This document shows positions 52,495-62,334 of a DNA stretch of 64,000 nucleotides, piece after piece. The notes beneath the pieces are model-generated. The model searched no databases. It worked only from the letters and a program-made list of their open reading frames with translations, and was not told where the DNA came from. Origin of the DNA: Haloplanus salinarum (lineage in GTDB: Archaea > Halobacteriota > Halobacteria > Halobacteriales > Haloferacaceae); NCBI RefSeq assembly GCF_024498175.1, contig NZ_CP101823.1:3168987-3232986 (forward strand), in the 5' to 3' direction. The position numbers and the translations under genes are program-made. Numbering within the stretch: position 1 is the stretch's first letter; every line of letters begins with the position of its first letter.

Positions 52495-53184
52495 TCAGCG
52501 GAGCGCGTCCACGAGCGTCGCGCCCTCGACGAACGGTACGTCGTGTTCCCGGGCGTAGGCCCGCGCGTCCGCCGTCGAGAGCGCCCCGCCCGTCCCGTCG
52601 TCGAGCATCTCACAGCCGGCGACGGCGGGGGAGACGCCGGCCTCGCGGGCCAGCGCCAGTCCGAGTTCCGTGTGGCCGCGGCGCTCGGTCAGGAGGTCCG
52701 GGGCCGCCCGCAGGAGGTGGACGTGCCCGGGCGTGCGGAACTCCTCGGCGAAGGCCTCGACGCCGTAGCCCGCCTCGTCGCTCACCTCGCCCAGCCGGCG
52801 GATGGTCAGCGCTCGGTCGTCGTCGGTGACGCCCGTGAACCCGTCCCGATGGTTGACCGTCAGCGAGAACGAAGGGTGGGCGTCGTAGCCGAGGTCGGTG
52901 TGGTCGTTCGCCGGGTGGTCGAGCACCTCGTGGAGGAACGGAAGGTCGAACCGCTCGGCGACCGCGTCGGGGAGCGCGACGAAGACGAGGCCGCCGCCGT
53001 CGTTGCGGAGCCGGGCGACCGCGGCCGGCGTCACCGCGCTCGCGGGGTAGAGCAGGTCGGTCTCGCCCTCGCGGTCGTCGGCGTCGTGGACGAGCACCGG
53101 TTCGCCGGCGCGGAAGGCGGCGACGGCGCGGTCGAGTGCGTCCCCGTCGGGATCCGTCGACTCCCCGCGGCCCTGAACCGTCAC
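52495..53184 (-). CDS. ribB: 3,4-dihydroxy-2-butanone-4-phosphate synthase
   Basis: 229 residues from a GTG that overlaps the rbkR stop (GTGA). The motif [16 protein letters not shown] (near residues 34-49), [16 protein letters not shown] and [19 protein letters not shown] match the RibB family, including the acidic metal site. It makes the four-carbon precursor of riboflavin from ribulose 5-phosphate. It lies in an operon with the riboflavin kinase/regulator, so control is local. Confidence 0.93.
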   Translation of the reverse strand: MTVQGRGESTDPDGDALDRAVAAFRAGEPVLVHDADDREGETDLLYPASAVTPAAVARLRNDGGGLVFVALPDAVAERFDLPFLHEVLDHPANDHTDLGYDAHPSFSLTVNHRDGFTGVTDDDRALTIRRLGEVSDEAGYGVEAFAEEFRTPGHVHLLRAAPDLLTERRGHTELGLALAREAGVSPAVAGCEMLDDGTGGALSTADARAYAREHDVPFVEGATLVDALR

Positions 53185-53897
53185 GTCCCTTCGCCCCCCA
53201 GGTGGACCGTCAGGCCGTCCCCGTCCTCGAGGGCGAGTTCGTCGCGGAGCTTCACCGGGGCGATCAGTTCGAGTTGCGTCTCGTCGTGGTGGGTCCGGTC
53301 CGGAACGATGACGTGTGCGCCGTCGTACGAGCCCGCGTCGGCGTCGATCCGAGCCGCGTAACACGTCGCCGGCCCGAACGTTCGGTCGCCGTCCTCCCAG
53401 CCGTCGATGCGGGTCGTTCCGGTCTCCAGTGCGTCCATCTCCCCGCGGCTACGGACGCTCTCGGCCGTCAAATCGACGTTGAGCGTCCCGGGGAACGGCT
53501 CGTAGCCGAGCCGCTCGCGGAATTGACGCATGTAGCCGGACAGCGAGATGTAGTGGCGCCCCTCGCCCATGCCGCTCGTGACGGTGCCGTCGAGCGACAG
53601 CGTCGCGTCGTCCTCGAACAGCCGCCGGTAGTCGGCGTACTCGCGCCGCAGTGCCGACACCCCCGCGTCGGTGAGTGTCACCAGCTGGCCGTCGGCCAGC
53701 AGCTCCCGGTTCAGGAGTCCGGCTTCGTCGAGCCGCTGGAGGCGGCGGGAGGCGGTCTGTGCCGACGCGTCGAGGCGCTCGGCCAGCCCGGAACACGAGA
53801 CCTTCGTCCGCCCCGAGAGCCCACCGTCGAGGCCGATACGCTTCAGGGCGGCGAGTTCGTCGTGGCTCACCGACGACGCCGCTGCGCTCTCTGCCAT
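53181..53897 (-). CDS. rbkR: bifunctional transcription regulator/CTP-dependent riboflavin kinase RbkR
   Basis: 238 residues. An N-terminal winged helix ([20 protein letters not shown], near residues 36-55) is followed by the CTP-dependent riboflavin kinase domain (about 97-232) with [33 protein letters not shown] and [10 protein letters not shown]. The enzyme forms FMN and the protein represses riboflavin genes in archaea. A leaderless promoter lies 27 bases upstream, overlapped by a perfect palindrome. The stop overlaps the ribB start. Confidence 0.95.
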   Translation of the reverse strand: MAESAAASSVSHDELAALKRIGLDGGLSGRTKVSCSGLAERLDASAQTASRRLQRLDEAGLLNRELLADGQLVTLTDAGVSALRREYADYRRLFEDDATLSLDGTVTSGMGEGRHYISLSGYMRQFRERLGYEPFPGTLNVDLTAESVRSRGEMDALETGTTRIDGWEDGDRTFGPATCYAARIDADAGSYDGAHVIVPDRTHHDETQLELIAPVKLRDELALEDGDGLTVHLGGEGT

Positions 53898-53925
53898 ACT
53901 CCGGATTGTCGCTCGCCGCCTATAA

Positions 53926-53945
53926 GCATACCGAATACGGTATGC
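53926..53945. promoter_or_regulatory. palindromic operator candidate of the rbkR-ribB operon
   Basis: GCATACCGAATACGGTATGC is a perfect 8-4-8 palindrome. It starts inside the promoter's TATA-like box (TATAAG at 53921-53926) and extends upstream. A dimeric winged-helix protein bound here would hide the TATA/BRE region, so autoregulation by RbkR is the likely reading. Confidence 0.65.
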
Positions 53946-54006
53946 GTAACATATTCGTGATGATTCGCGGCCGTCCCGCTCCGATCCACGGCTCGCGCGC
54001 CCGCCG

Positions 54007-54135
54007 TCACACCGGGAGGACGGCCCCGGCGATCAGCGAGCCGCCGATGCTCGACACCGCGAACGCGCCGATGCCGAGTGCGAGCAACAGGAACAACAGT
54101 ACCCACCAGAACGGAACCGCGTTCGACTCTGCCAT
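54007..54135 (-). CDS. 42-residue single-helix membrane protein
   Basis: [20 protein letters not shown] plus [22 protein letters not shown]. One long hydrophobic stretch covers nearly the entire protein. It has a normal ATG and stop and lies between the rbkR promoter and the MinD-like gene. I do not recognise it. It could be a small membrane subunit of an unknown partner, perhaps of the upstream MinD-like ATPase gene on the same strand. Confidence 0.55.
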   Translation of the reverse strand: MAESNAVPFWWVLLFLLLALGIGAFAVSSIGGSLIAGAVLPV

Positions 54136-54173
54136 ATCCGCCCGTTGGTCCGGCGTCCCAAATGGTTTCCCGT

Positions 54174-55088
54174 TCACCCGAGGAGCCAGCGGAGGAAGCC
54201 GGTGCGCTCGTCCGCGTCGTCACTGTCGTCCGATTCGTCGGATTCGTCGAGCGTGACCGTCCCCGTCTCGCCGGTGACCTCCTCCCAGTCGGCCGATCCC
54301 TCGTCGTCGCCGGCGACGGCCTCGGCGTCGACGACGACGACGCCCTCGGGGTCGGTCGGTGACGTCGGTTCGTCGGTCGTCACGGTGATCGAGTCGTCGC
54401 CGGTTAGCGCGACGGCGAGCCGGCGGTACGCGGCGGTCGCCGGTGACGACGGGGCGGCGGTGACCAGCGGTTCCCCGTCCGCGGCCGCGGCCGCCACGGC
54501 CGGGTCGTCGGGGATCGATCCCAGCACCGCGACGCCGAGGCGGTCGCCCACCGACGCGGCGTCCGTCTCGGCGCCCGTCCGTGTCACGACGACGCCGGTC
54601 ACGGGCGTCCCGAACCGAGTCGCCACCTCGTGGGTTTTCGCCGTGTCGCCGATCGCCCCCCGCTCGGCCGTCGACACCAGCACCACCTCGTCGGCGACCC
54701 GGAGCGGTTCGACGCTGTCGTGGCTCAGTCCCGCCGAGGTGTCGAGCAGGACGACGTCCGCGTCGAGGGCCTCGAGGACCGCCGGTAGCCCCTCCGGATC
54801 GGCCTTCCCGAAGTCGTCGAGGTCGTCCGAGGCGGGGAGGACCGACAGGCCGACTGGCCCCTCGCGCACGGCGGTCGCGACGTCGGCCGTCCCCGCGAGC
54901 ACGTCGTTGAGGGTCGCCCCCGTGTCGACGTCGATGCCGAGAACGCCCGCCAGATTCCCCATCCCGAGGTCGACGTCCACGACGACCGTCTCGTGTCCCG
55001 CCCGGGCGAGGACGGCCCCGAGGGTGGCCACCGTGGTCGTCTTGCCGACGCCGCCTTTCCCGCTGGCGACCGCGTACACCCGGGTCAT
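54174..55088 (-). CDS. MinD/ParA-family ATPase
   Basis: 304 residues. The deviant Walker A motif ASGKGGVGKTTTVATLG (near residues 8-24) and switch VVDVDLGMGNLAGVLG, then DVVLLDTSAGLS, match MinD. An acidic Asp/Ser-rich stretch (about 260-294) leads to a short hydrophobic/amphipathic end (TGFLRWLLG) that might touch the membrane. Haloarchaea have several MinD paralogues, one of which places archaella and chemoreceptors. The role of this one is unknown. Confidence 0.9.
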   Translation of the reverse strand: MTRVYAVASGKGGVGKTTTVATLGAVLARAGHETVVVDVDLGMGNLAGVLGIDVDTGATLNDVLAGTADVATAVREGPVGLSVLPASDDLDDFGKADPEGLPAVLEALDADVVLLDTSAGLSHDSVEPLRVADEVVLVSTAERGAIGDTAKTHEVATRFGTPVTGVVVTRTGAETDAASVGDRLGVAVLGSIPDDPAVAAAAADGEPLVTAAPSSPATAAYRRLAVALTGDDSITVTTDEPTSPTDPEGVVVVDAEAVAGDDEGSADWEEVTGETGTVTLDESDESDDSDDADERTGFLRWLLG

Positions 55089-55191
55089 CTCGTGGTGAAC
55101 CTCCGCCGACGGCCATATAACTCTACTCCCCGATCACGGCCGACGCCCCCAGTCAAAGGTTACTTAGCCGCGGGCGGGGCTAGGAACACCA

Positions 55192-56436
55192 ATGAGTACC
55201 GACACGCAGGACGCCGACGACGACCGTCGGAAATACGAGTTCCGGAAGGTCATCGAGGACCTGAAGGAGTACGAGGGCTCCGGCACCCAACTCGTCACCA
55301 TCTACATCCCGCCGGACAAGCAGATCTCTTCGGTCGTCGCCCACGTCACCCAGGAACACTCCGAGGCCAGCAACATCAAGTCCAAACAGACCCGGACGAA
55401 CGTCCAGGACGCCCTGACGAGCATCAAGGACCGCCTCCGCTACTACGACACCTACCCCCCCGAGAACGGCATCGTCATCTTCAGCGGCGCCGTCGACGCC
55501 GGCGGCGGCCAGACCGACATGGTGACCAAAGTGCTGGAGAGCCCCCCGGATCCCATCCAGTCCTTTCGCTACCACTGTGACTCCGATTTCCTCACGGAGC
55601 CCCTGGAAGGGATGCTCTCCGACAAGGGGCTGTTCGGCCTCATCGTCCTCGACCGCCGCGAGGCGAACGTGGGCTGGCTGAAGGGCAAGCGCGTCGAACC
55701 CGTCAAGAGCGCCTCCTCGCTCGTCCCCGGCAAGCAGCGGAAGGGTGGCCAGTCCGCCCAGCGGTTCGCCCGCCTTCGTCTCGAAGCCATCGACAACTTC
55801 TACCAGGAGGTCGCGGAGATGGCCAACGACCTGTTCGTCCCGGAGCGACACGACCTGGACGGCATCCTCGTCGGCGGCCCCTCGCCGACGAAAGACGAAT
55901 TTCTAGACGGCGACTACCTCCACCACGAACTCCAGGACCACGTCGTCGGCAAGTTCGACGTGTCCTACACCGACGAATCGGGGCTCTACGACCTGGTCGA
56001 CGCCGCACAGGACGTCCTCGCCGACCAGGAGATCATGAAGGACAAGGTCCAGATGGAGGAGTTCTTCGAGAATCTCCACTCCGGCGACCTCGCCACCTAC
56101 GGGTTCGAGCAGACCCGCCGGAACCTCGTCATGGGGTCCGTCGACCGCCTGCTCATCAGCGAGGATCTCCGCAAGGACGTAGTCGTCTACGATTGCGACG
56201 GCGTCGAGGAGTTCGAGGTGATCGACCGCCGCAACTCGACGCCCGACCACGAGTGCGAGGACGGGAGCGAGGCCGAGGTGCAGGAACGCGAGGACGTGAT
56301 CGAACACCTGATGTCCATCGCCGAACAGCGCGGTACCGAGACGAAGTTCATCAGTACGGACTTCGAGAAGGGCGAACAGCTCTACGACGCCTTCGGCGGC
56401 GTCGCCGGCATCCTGCGGTACTCCACCGGTATCTGA
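55192..56436 (+). CDS. prf1: translation release factor aRF1
   Basis: 414 residues. The stop-codon decoding motif ASNIKSKQTR (near residues 60-69), the FRYHCDSDF segment and the peptidyl-transferase motif RKGGQSAQRFARLR (GGQ near 182-184) are all present, with a C-terminal domain for its GTPase partner. It ends translation at all three stop codons. A TATA-like box (GGTTACTTAG) lies about 27 bases before the ATG. Confidence 0.97.
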   Translation: MSTDTQDADDDRRKYEFRKVIEDLKEYEGSGTQLVTIYIPPDKQISSVVAHVTQEHSEASNIKSKQTRTNVQDALTSIKDRLRYYDTYPPENGIVIFSGAVDAGGGQTDMVTKVLESPPDPIQSFRYHCDSDFLTEPLEGMLSDKGLFGLIVLDRREANVGWLKGKRVEPVKSASSLVPGKQRKGGQSAQRFARLRLEAIDNFYQEVAEMANDLFVPERHDLDGILVGGPSPTKDEFLDGDYLHHELQDHVVGKFDVSYTDESGLYDLVDAAQDVLADQEIMKDKVQMEEFFENLHSGDLATYGFEQTRRNLVMGSVDRLLISEDLRKDVVVYDCDGVEEFEVIDRRNSTPDHECEDGSEAEVQEREDVIEHLMSIAEQRGTETKFISTDFEKGEQLYDAFGGVAGILRYSTGI

Positions 56437-56476
56437 CCGCGTCGCTTTTGACGGTCGCCGTTCCAGCCACGACCCC

Positions 56477-57709
56477 ATGTCCCTCCTCCGCCGACTGCTC
56501 GCCCGGCGCGACGACGCCCCCCTCTTCGTCGCCGTCTCACTCGTCGTCGGTCTCGCGCTGGCGACTTACCCCGCCGTCGACTGGTATCTCCGCGCCATCG
56601 GGGTCGCCCCCCGCTTTGGGTTCTGGGACTTCGGCGCCTACGCCAACGCCGTCGACCGCTGGGTCGCCGGCGAGTCGCTCTACGCCCGCAACGACAACGG
56701 CGGCTACCACGGCAGCTACCTCTACCCCCCGATCGCACTCCTCGCGCTCGCCCCTTTCCGTCTCGCCCTCGACTTCCGTCCCGCCGCGATCCTGTGGACC
56801 GCGTGTGCGGTCCTCCTCCTCTGGATCGCGATCCAGCGACTCGTCGGCGCCCTCGGCGTCCCGCTCCGTCCCCGGGAGCGGGTCGCGATCCTCCCGCTCG
56901 TCGCCGGCTTCCACCCGGTGCTCCTCGCGGTCAAACTCGGACAGACCGCCGCCGGACTGACAGCCCTCCTCACCCTCGCCGCGTCGGCGTCGCTCCGCGG
57001 CCGCTCGCATCTCGCCGGCGCACTCACCGCCTGCTGTGGCGTCGTCAAACTCCCGTACGCCCCCGCCGGCGCCCACCTGCTCGGCGACCGGGACCGCTTC
57101 GCCGGCGCCGTCGTCGGCGGCCTCGCCCTCCTCGCGCTGTCCGTCCTCCTCTTCGGCGTCGAGGCCCACCGGACCTTCCTCGACGTGCTCGCATGGGGGG
57201 TCGAGACGGGGAGCGTCGCCCGGTCTCCACGTATCTGGCTTCCGCCGTACTACCGACCGCTGTACGACGTACCGTACGGCCTGGCGATCCGCGTCCTCGC
57301 CAGCCTCGCCATCGTCGTCGGCGTCCTCCGGGCCTCCACCGACGCCGTCCGCGAGGTGACTGCCCTCGGCTTCGCCGCCGTCCCCCTGCTCGCACCGCTG
57401 ACTTACACCTACTACTTCGCGGCCGCCCTCCCCGCCGTCGTCCTGCTCTTGGCCGCCGAACTGGACCGCCCCGACGGCCGCCCGACCGTCCCCGTCGTCG
57501 GCCTCCTCTTGCTCCACGTCCACTCCTACGGCCTCCGAACGGCCGGTCTGCTGCTCCCCGAGTGGGTGCCCGGACTCCTCATCCAGCCGGGGCTCTGGGG
57601 GAACCTCCTGCTGGTCGGCCTCGCGGCCGCCCGCGTCGCGGCCGCCGGCGGGACCGACCTCGGAGCGGCCCGCTCGCTCGCGTCCGCGGTCGGCCGGCGC
57701 GGGGATTAA
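56477..57709 (+). CDS. GT87/DUF2029-type membrane glycosyltransferase
   Basis: 410 residues with about ten helices. After the first helix comes GFWDFGAYANAVDRWVAGES LY-like sequence and NGGYHGSYLYPPIALLALAP, the DUF2029 signature with a catalytic Asp in the first loop. A lipid-linked sugar donor is usual for the family. The acceptor is unknown; surface polysaccharide or lipid is likely. It starts 40 bases after prf1. Its stop overlaps the convergent DUF6276 gene. Confidence 0.85.
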   Translation: MSLLRRLLARRDDAPLFVAVSLVVGLALATYPAVDWYLRAIGVAPRFGFWDFGAYANAVDRWVAGESLYARNDNGGYHGSYLYPPIALLALAPFRLALDFRPAAILWTACAVLLLWIAIQRLVGALGVPLRPRERVAILPLVAGFHPVLLAVKLGQTAAGLTALLTLAASASLRGRSHLAGALTACCGVVKLPYAPAGAHLLGDRDRFAGAVVGGLALLALSVLLFGVEAHRTFLDVLAWGVETGSVARSPRIWLPPYYRPLYDVPYGLAIRVLASLAIVVGVLRASTDAVREVTALGFAAVPLLAPLTYTYYFAAALPAVVLLLAAELDRPDGRPTVPVVGLLLLHVHSYGLRTAGLLLPEWVPGLLIQPGLWGNLLLVGLAAARVAAAGGTDLGAARSLASAVGRRGD

Positions 57710-58095
57710 CGGAGGAGTTCGGCCAACTGCCGGCGGCGACGGTCGAGGTCGACGTGCGGGTCGACCGCCGCGTCGCCCGCCAGTCGGTCGAGCGCCAACA
57801 GGACGTCAGCCCCCGCCCGCTCGGCGTGGGCACAGCAGGCGTCGACCGCGTCCCGACGGAGGGCCAGCGAGTCGAGGAGGCCGAGCGCGAGCGCCAGTGC
57901 CGCGCCCGCCTCGCCGCTCGGGAACGCGGGGTGGACCGTCGAGAAATCGGGTGACTCGGTGTCGGCGTCGACCGCGTGCGTCCGGAGACAGGTCGGACAG
58001 ATGGCGGCGGCGTCGCCGGCTTCGGGCGCGTGCTCGCGGAGCGCCGGCGGCACGGGAAAGGAGAGCGTGGCGGTGCCGCAGGCGGGACAGGGCAT
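57706..58095 (-). CDS. DUF6276-like zinc-ribbon protein
   Basis: 129 residues. Paired Cys motifs (MPCPACGTATL and AAICPTCLRTH) form a zinc ribbon in the first 45 residues, followed by an Ala-rich helical domain. A small haloarchaeal family whose function is unknown. It starts right after the stop of atpD (same strand), so the two are coupled. It overlaps the stop of the glycosyltransferase gene. Confidence 0.78.
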   Translation of the reverse strand: MPCPACGTATLSFPVPPALREHAPEAGDAAAICPTCLRTHAVDADTESPDFSTVHPAFPSGEAGAALALALGLLDSLALRRDAVDACCAHAERAGADVLLALDRLAGDAAVDPHVDLDRRRRQLAELLR

Positions 58096-58782
58096 CTAGT
58101 CGTCGGCGGTGACGGGTTCGGCGGCCTCCTCCTCCTCCTCGGCTTCGGCCTTCTCCTCGGCTTCCTTCTTGGCTTTGATCTTCTTCAGGCGGAAGATCTC
58201 CTCGCGTTCCTGCTCTTCGAGTTTCTGCTCGATGTACTCCTTGTTCTCGTGGAGGTCGGGCAGGAGTTTGAACTCGAGGGCGTTGACGCGGCGCTTGGTG
58301 GTCTCGATCTCGGTCAGCATCTTCTTCATCGCCGTCTCCACCTCGGCGGCGAGGATGATGGATTCGAGGAGTTCCTCGTAGGCGTCGGCCGCCTCGTCGA
58401 TGCGGGCCGAGGAGCCGAGCAGGCCGTAGCCACGCTGATCGAGGCTCTTTCGCACGCGCGAGGACTCGATCTGGGGCACGACCACGCCCATGATGTTCTT
58501 CGACTGGGTCGTGATCTCCGGGTGTTCCTTGAGCGCGGCGGCGGCGCCGCGAACGGCGACGTCGCCCTCCATCGCCCGCGCCATGTTGATCTTTCGCTGT
58601 GCCGTCTCGTAGTTCGCGTCGAGGTCCTCGCGGATGTCCTGGGCCTGGTCCAGGATGTCCATGAACTCCATGATGAGGCCGTCTCGTTTCTGTTCGAGCG
58701 TGTCGTGCCCCCGCTCGGAGAGTTCGATCCGGTCCTCGATCGCCATGAGGTTCTTGCGAGTGGGTTTGACGTCCTCGGCCAT
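58096..58782 (-). CDS. atpD: A-type (V/A) ATP synthase subunit D
   Basis: 228 residues, mainly a long coiled coil: [20 protein letters not shown] at the start, [20 protein letters not shown] in the middle and an acidic Glu/Ala-rich tail. It is the central stalk that turns inside the A3B3 head. Unlike in most archaeal clusters it does not follow atpB directly: crtY and brp lie between, with brp ending 34 bases upstream. Confidence 0.95.
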   Translation of the reverse strand: MAEDVKPTRKNLMAIEDRIELSERGHDTLEQKRDGLIMEFMDILDQAQDIREDLDANYETAQRKINMARAMEGDVAVRGAAAALKEHPEITTQSKNIMGVVVPQIESSRVRKSLDQRGYGLLGSSARIDEAADAYEELLESIILAAEVETAMKKMLTEIETTKRRVNALEFKLLPDLHENKEYIEQKLEEQEREEIFRLKKIKAKKEAEEKAEAEEEEEAAEPVTADD

Positions 58783-58816
58783 TGGTGAAGGGTTGTGGTC
58801 CGAACCCCTTATCCTT

Positions 58817-59884
58817 TTATTGTCCGCCGGCTCGCCACCCCAGTCCCCTGCACTCGACGCGGTCCATCCACGCCACCACGACGACGTGTGGCAGCGTCAA
58901 CACGGCGATGAAGACCAGATACAGCGCCGCGAGCGTCTCGGGGGCGGTGTCAACCCCGGCGACGACGCCCACCGCGACGAGGAGGACGACCGACACGGCG
59001 GTCAGCGGGAGGGCGTCCCGCCCCGTCCGCCGGAGCGCCGAGACCGGCCCCCGGGTCGCGAGCGCCTCCCGTGCCCCCTCGTCCACCCCGACCAGCCGGA
59101 CGACGTGTCGCAGCGAGTGCCACACACAGAAGTACACCCCGATGGCCACGAGCGGCGGGACGACGAGGAAGTACGCCCACAGGAGCAGCGTCTCGCCGGC
59201 GTCGCGGCGCCACTCCTGCCCGCCACCGTTCCGGTAGCCCGCCAGGAGCGTCCCGACGGTCAGGACCGCGAACCCGGCCCCGAGCCCGAGGCGCACGTCG
59301 GGGGCGACCAGCCACGCCGCGTCGAGTCCGCGGCCGAACAGCGCCACCCACGCGTCGATCACCGCGCGGTAGCGCTCGGGGAATCGGAGCAGGGGCACCA
59401 GCATCGGCAGGCCGCCGCGAACGAGCAACGTTCCCGCGCGCACGCCCGCGTCGTCCAGATGATCGCCCCCCAGCACGTCGAGCGCGTAGAGGTCGCCCTG
59501 CCCCCAGTGGAGCCACGTCAGGCCGACGAAGAGCGCGGCCGACGCGGCCGGCGCGACCACCCACAGCGCGGCGTAGACCCCGCCGAGCAGGAGGTAGCCG
59601 AGGCCGACCGCCGTCATCGACCGGACCGTCGGCACCCGCCCCGCGACCCGGGCCGGCGCCAGGTGGTCTACGGCCCCGTGTGGCAACCCGAACAGCAGGA
59701 GGCTCGCGGCTAGCGGGAGGTAGCGCACCACCGGCGGGAGCGACGGGCGGGCGCCTGCCGCCGCCGCGACGCCGACGCCGAGGGTCAGCGCCGCGACGAC
59801 GGCCCACGCGGGCCGACAGCCCACGGCGTGCATGAACGCCGCCAGGTCCGGATCCGACGCCCCGTCCGCGTGCGATCCACCCAT
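58817..59884 (-). CDS. brp: Brp/Blh beta-carotene 15,15'-dioxygenase
   Basis: 355 residues and about nine to ten helices. The family's His motifs are visible: [47 protein letters not shown] and [15 protein letters not shown]; these His bind the iron atom. It cleaves beta-carotene into two molecules of retinal, needed by the sensory rhodopsin in this window. The gene follows crtY by three bases on the same strand, so the pair makes and cleaves beta-carotene. Confidence 0.93.
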   Translation of the reverse strand: MGGSHADGASDPDLAAFMHAVGCRPAWAVVAALTLGVGVAAAAGARPSLPPVVRYLPLAASLLLFGLPHGAVDHLAPARVAGRVPTVRSMTAVGLGYLLLGGVYAALWVVAPAASAALFVGLTWLHWGQGDLYALDVLGGDHLDDAGVRAGTLLVRGGLPMLVPLLRFPERYRAVIDAWVALFGRGLDAAWLVAPDVRLGLGAGFAVLTVGTLLAGYRNGGGQEWRRDAGETLLLWAYFLVVPPLVAIGVYFCVWHSLRHVVRLVGVDEGAREALATRGPVSALRRTGRDALPLTAVSVVLLVAVGVVAGVDTAPETLAALYLVFIAVLTLPHVVVVAWMDRVECRGLGWRAGGQ

Positions 59885-59887
59885 CGG

Positions 59888-60667
59888 TCACCCCGAATCG
59901 CCGGTCGCCGGCGCCGTGTCGTTCGCGTACCGGTCGCTCACCCACCGGTAGAGCACCAGTCCCTGGACGACGAAGCAGTTGGTCACGAGGAAGAAGAGGG
60001 CCTCCTCGACGGGGAGGCCCGCGAGTGTGACGCCGGTCGTGTACCGCTCCGAGAGGACCCAGATCCCGTACTCGATGGCGACCCGGTCGGCGACACAGAG
60101 ATACGTCGTCGGTACGAGGACGCCGAGCGCGACGAGTCGCCGCCGCGCCCACAGCTGTGGCGCGCCCACGACCCACTGGAGCGCCAACACCGGCGCCGCC
60201 CACGCGAGGATCGCCCCGAGGTAGAACGTCGCCGGCGTCCCGAGCGCCGCCCAGCCGCCGACACCGACCGCGACCGCGAGCGCGAGGCCGACCAGCCGGC
60301 CGCGGATCGGTGCCCCGACCGTCGGCCACTCGCTCGGCAGCGACAGGTGCGAGAGCCACAGCGCCGTCAGCCACGGCTGGACGAGGATGAACAGGTACTC
60401 CTCGACCGGCGCGTGTCCGAGCGTCGCGAGCGTGCTCCCCGGCGCGTACGACCAGACCCCGTTCGCGATGAGGTAGTTGTCCCACGGCGTCGTGTACACG
60501 AGCGCGACGACGGTGATGACCGCGACGCCCGACCAGTATCCGCGTCCCCGGAGCGGCCGGACGGCGGCGGCCGCCCGCGGCCGACTCGCGAACGCCGTCG
60601 CGACCAGCAGGCTCATGGCCGGGAGCAGAAAGGCGAGGTGGAACTGGAGGTAGGTCGGTCCGGTCAT
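59888..60667 (-). CDS. crtY: lycopene beta-cyclase (CrtYcd type, membrane-embedded)
   Basis: 259 residues and seven helices in two homologous halves. The first has TTPWDNYLIANGVWSY and HAPVEEYLFI; the second has DRVAIEYGIWVLSERYTTGV and LPVEEALFFLVTN. The PxEE motifs are the family signature. It closes both ends of lycopene to form beta-carotene, the Brp substrate. It is preceded by a 256-base intergenic stretch after atpB with no clear gene, in which a modest AT-rich spot (60727-60740) could be its promoter. Confidence 0.94.
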   Translation of the reverse strand: MTGPTYLQFHLAFLLPAMSLLVATAFASRPRAAAAVRPLRGRGYWSGVAVITVVALVYTTPWDNYLIANGVWSYAPGSTLATLGHAPVEEYLFILVQPWLTALWLSHLSLPSEWPTVGAPIRGRLVGLALAVAVGVGGWAALGTPATFYLGAILAWAAPVLALQWVVGAPQLWARRRLVALGVLVPTTYLCVADRVAIEYGIWVLSERYTTGVTLAGLPVEEALFFLVTNCFVVQGLVLYRWVSDRYANDTAPATGDSG

Positions 60668-60923
60668 CGGTGTTCAATCCCCGTCGCCGTCGCGCGAAAC
60701 GGGTCGGTGGCGGTTGGCTCGGCCCGCGTATAGCTTCTGGGGTCACGCTATCACGAGCGGAAACGCCACCCCGTCCGCCGGCGTGGGACCGCCCGTCTCC
60801 GGGCGTGAGGCACCGTCGTGGCCCATCGGCGTAAGCGGGATACACAGTCAGTTCGGGTCCGGCGGTGCGTGTCGCCGTCGCTGGGCTGCGCCGAGCCGGT
60901 CGGAGAACGTGCGAGTGGCGGGG

Positions 60924-62333
60924 TTAGTCCGCCGTCGCCTCTTCCTCGACGGCCGCGTCGTCGTAGTACTTCTCGATGAGTTCCTCGTCGATCCGGTTGA
61001 GCTCCTCCTTGGGGAACGTCGAGAGGAGGTCCCAGCCGATGTCGAGGGTCTCGTCGATGTCGCGGTTCGTATCGAACCCTTGGTCGACGAAGTCGCTCTC
61101 GAAGTCGTCGGCGAAGTCGAGGTACTTATTGTCGCGGTCCGACAGCGCCTCGCGGCCGACGATGTTCACCAGGTCGCGCAGGTCCTCACCCTCCGCGTAC
61201 GCGGCGTACATCTGGTCCGAGACGTCGGCGTGGTCCTCGCGGGTGAGGCCCTCGCCGATCCCGTCGTCCATCAGGCGCGAGAGCGAGGGGAGCACGTTGA
61301 CCGGGGGCTGAACGCCCTGGCTGTTGAGGTCGCGGTCGACGTAGATCTGCCCCTCGGTGATGTAGCCCGTCAGGTCGGGGATCGGGTGGGTGTCGTCGTC
61401 GCCGGGCATCGTGAGGATCGGGATCTGCGTGACCGACCCGTCACGGCCCTGGATCCGGCCCGCCCGCTCGTAGAGCTGGGCCAGGTCGGTGTACATATAC
61501 CCGGGGTAGCCACGGCGTCCCGGGACCTCCTCGCGGGCGGCACCGATCTCGCGGAGCGCCTCGCAGTAGTTGGTCATGTCCGTCAGGATCACCAGCACGT
61601 GGTAATCCTTGTCGAAGGCGAGGTACTCGGCGGTCGTCAGGGCCATCCGCGGCGTGACCGTCCGCTCGACGGCGGGGTCGTCCGCGAGGTTCATGAAGAC
61701 CACGGAGCGTTCGAGCGCGCCGGTGCGCTCGAAGTCGTCCATGAACTCGTTTGCCTCCTCGGCGGTGATCCCCATCGCGCCGAAGATGACGGCGAACTCG
61801 GAGCCTTCACCGCCCTCCTCTTCCTCGGGGACGCTCGCCTGTCGCGCGATCTGGAGCGCGAGTTCGTTGTGCGGCAGCCCCGATCCGGAGAAGATGGGGA
61901 GCTTCTGGCCGCGCACGAGGGTGTTCATGCCGTCGATGGCGGAGACGCCGGTCTGGATGAACTCCTCGGGATACTCGCGGGCGTAGGGGTTGATCGCCGC
62001 GCCGACGATGTCGCGGCGCTCGTCGGGCTCGATCGGCGGCCCGCCGTCGATCGGTTCGCCCGACCCGGAGAGCACGCGACCGAGGAGGTTCTCGGTCAGC
62101 TTCATCTTCAGCGTCTCGCCCTGGAACCGGACGAACGCGTTCTTGTCGATGCCGGACGTGCCCTCGAACACCTGGATGGCGACGAGTCCGTCCTCGGATT
62201 CGAGCACCTGGCCGCGCCGGATCTCGCCGTCGGCGGTCTCGATTTCGACCATCTCGTCGTAGCCGATGGGCTTGTCGACCTCGGCGAACACCAGCGGGCC
62301 GCTGATCTCGGTGATCGTCTTGTACTCTTTCAT
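60924..62333 (-). CDS. atpB: A-type (V/A) ATP synthase subunit B
   Basis: 469 residues. It starts [20 protein letters not shown], has [20 protein letters not shown] in place of a full Walker A, and continues with [20 protein letters not shown] then LTTAEYLAF and [20 protein letters not shown]. It is the non-catalytic head subunit that alternates with A. Its start is one base past the atpA stop region (CATATTA), so the genes are coupled. The last residues are Glu/Ala-rich. Confidence 0.97.
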   Translation of the reverse strand: MKEYKTITEISGPLVFAEVDKPIGYDEMVEIETADGEIRRGQVLESEDGLVAIQVFEGTSGIDKNAFVRFQGETLKMKLTENLLGRVLSGSGEPIDGGPPIEPDERRDIVGAAINPYAREYPEEFIQTGVSAIDGMNTLVRGQKLPIFSGSGLPHNELALQIARQASVPEEEEGGEGSEFAVIFGAMGITAEEANEFMDDFERTGALERSVVFMNLADDPAVERTVTPRMALTTAEYLAFDKDYHVLVILTDMTNYCEALREIGAAREEVPGRRGYPGYMYTDLAQLYERAGRIQGRDGSVTQIPILTMPGDDDTHPIPDLTGYITEGQIYVDRDLNSQGVQPPVNVLPSLSRLMDDGIGEGLTREDHADVSDQMYAAYAEGEDLRDLVNIVGREALSDRDNKYLDFADDFESDFVDQGFDTNRDIDETLDIGWDLLSTFPKEELNRIDEELIEKYYDDAAVEEEATAD

Positions 62334-62334
62334 A

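Noticed and set aside
60668-60923. 256-base interval between crtY and atpB examined for a small RNA or tRNA
   Set aside because: No cloverleaf, no conserved RNA motif and no convincing small frame; it is probably promoter sequence for crtY.
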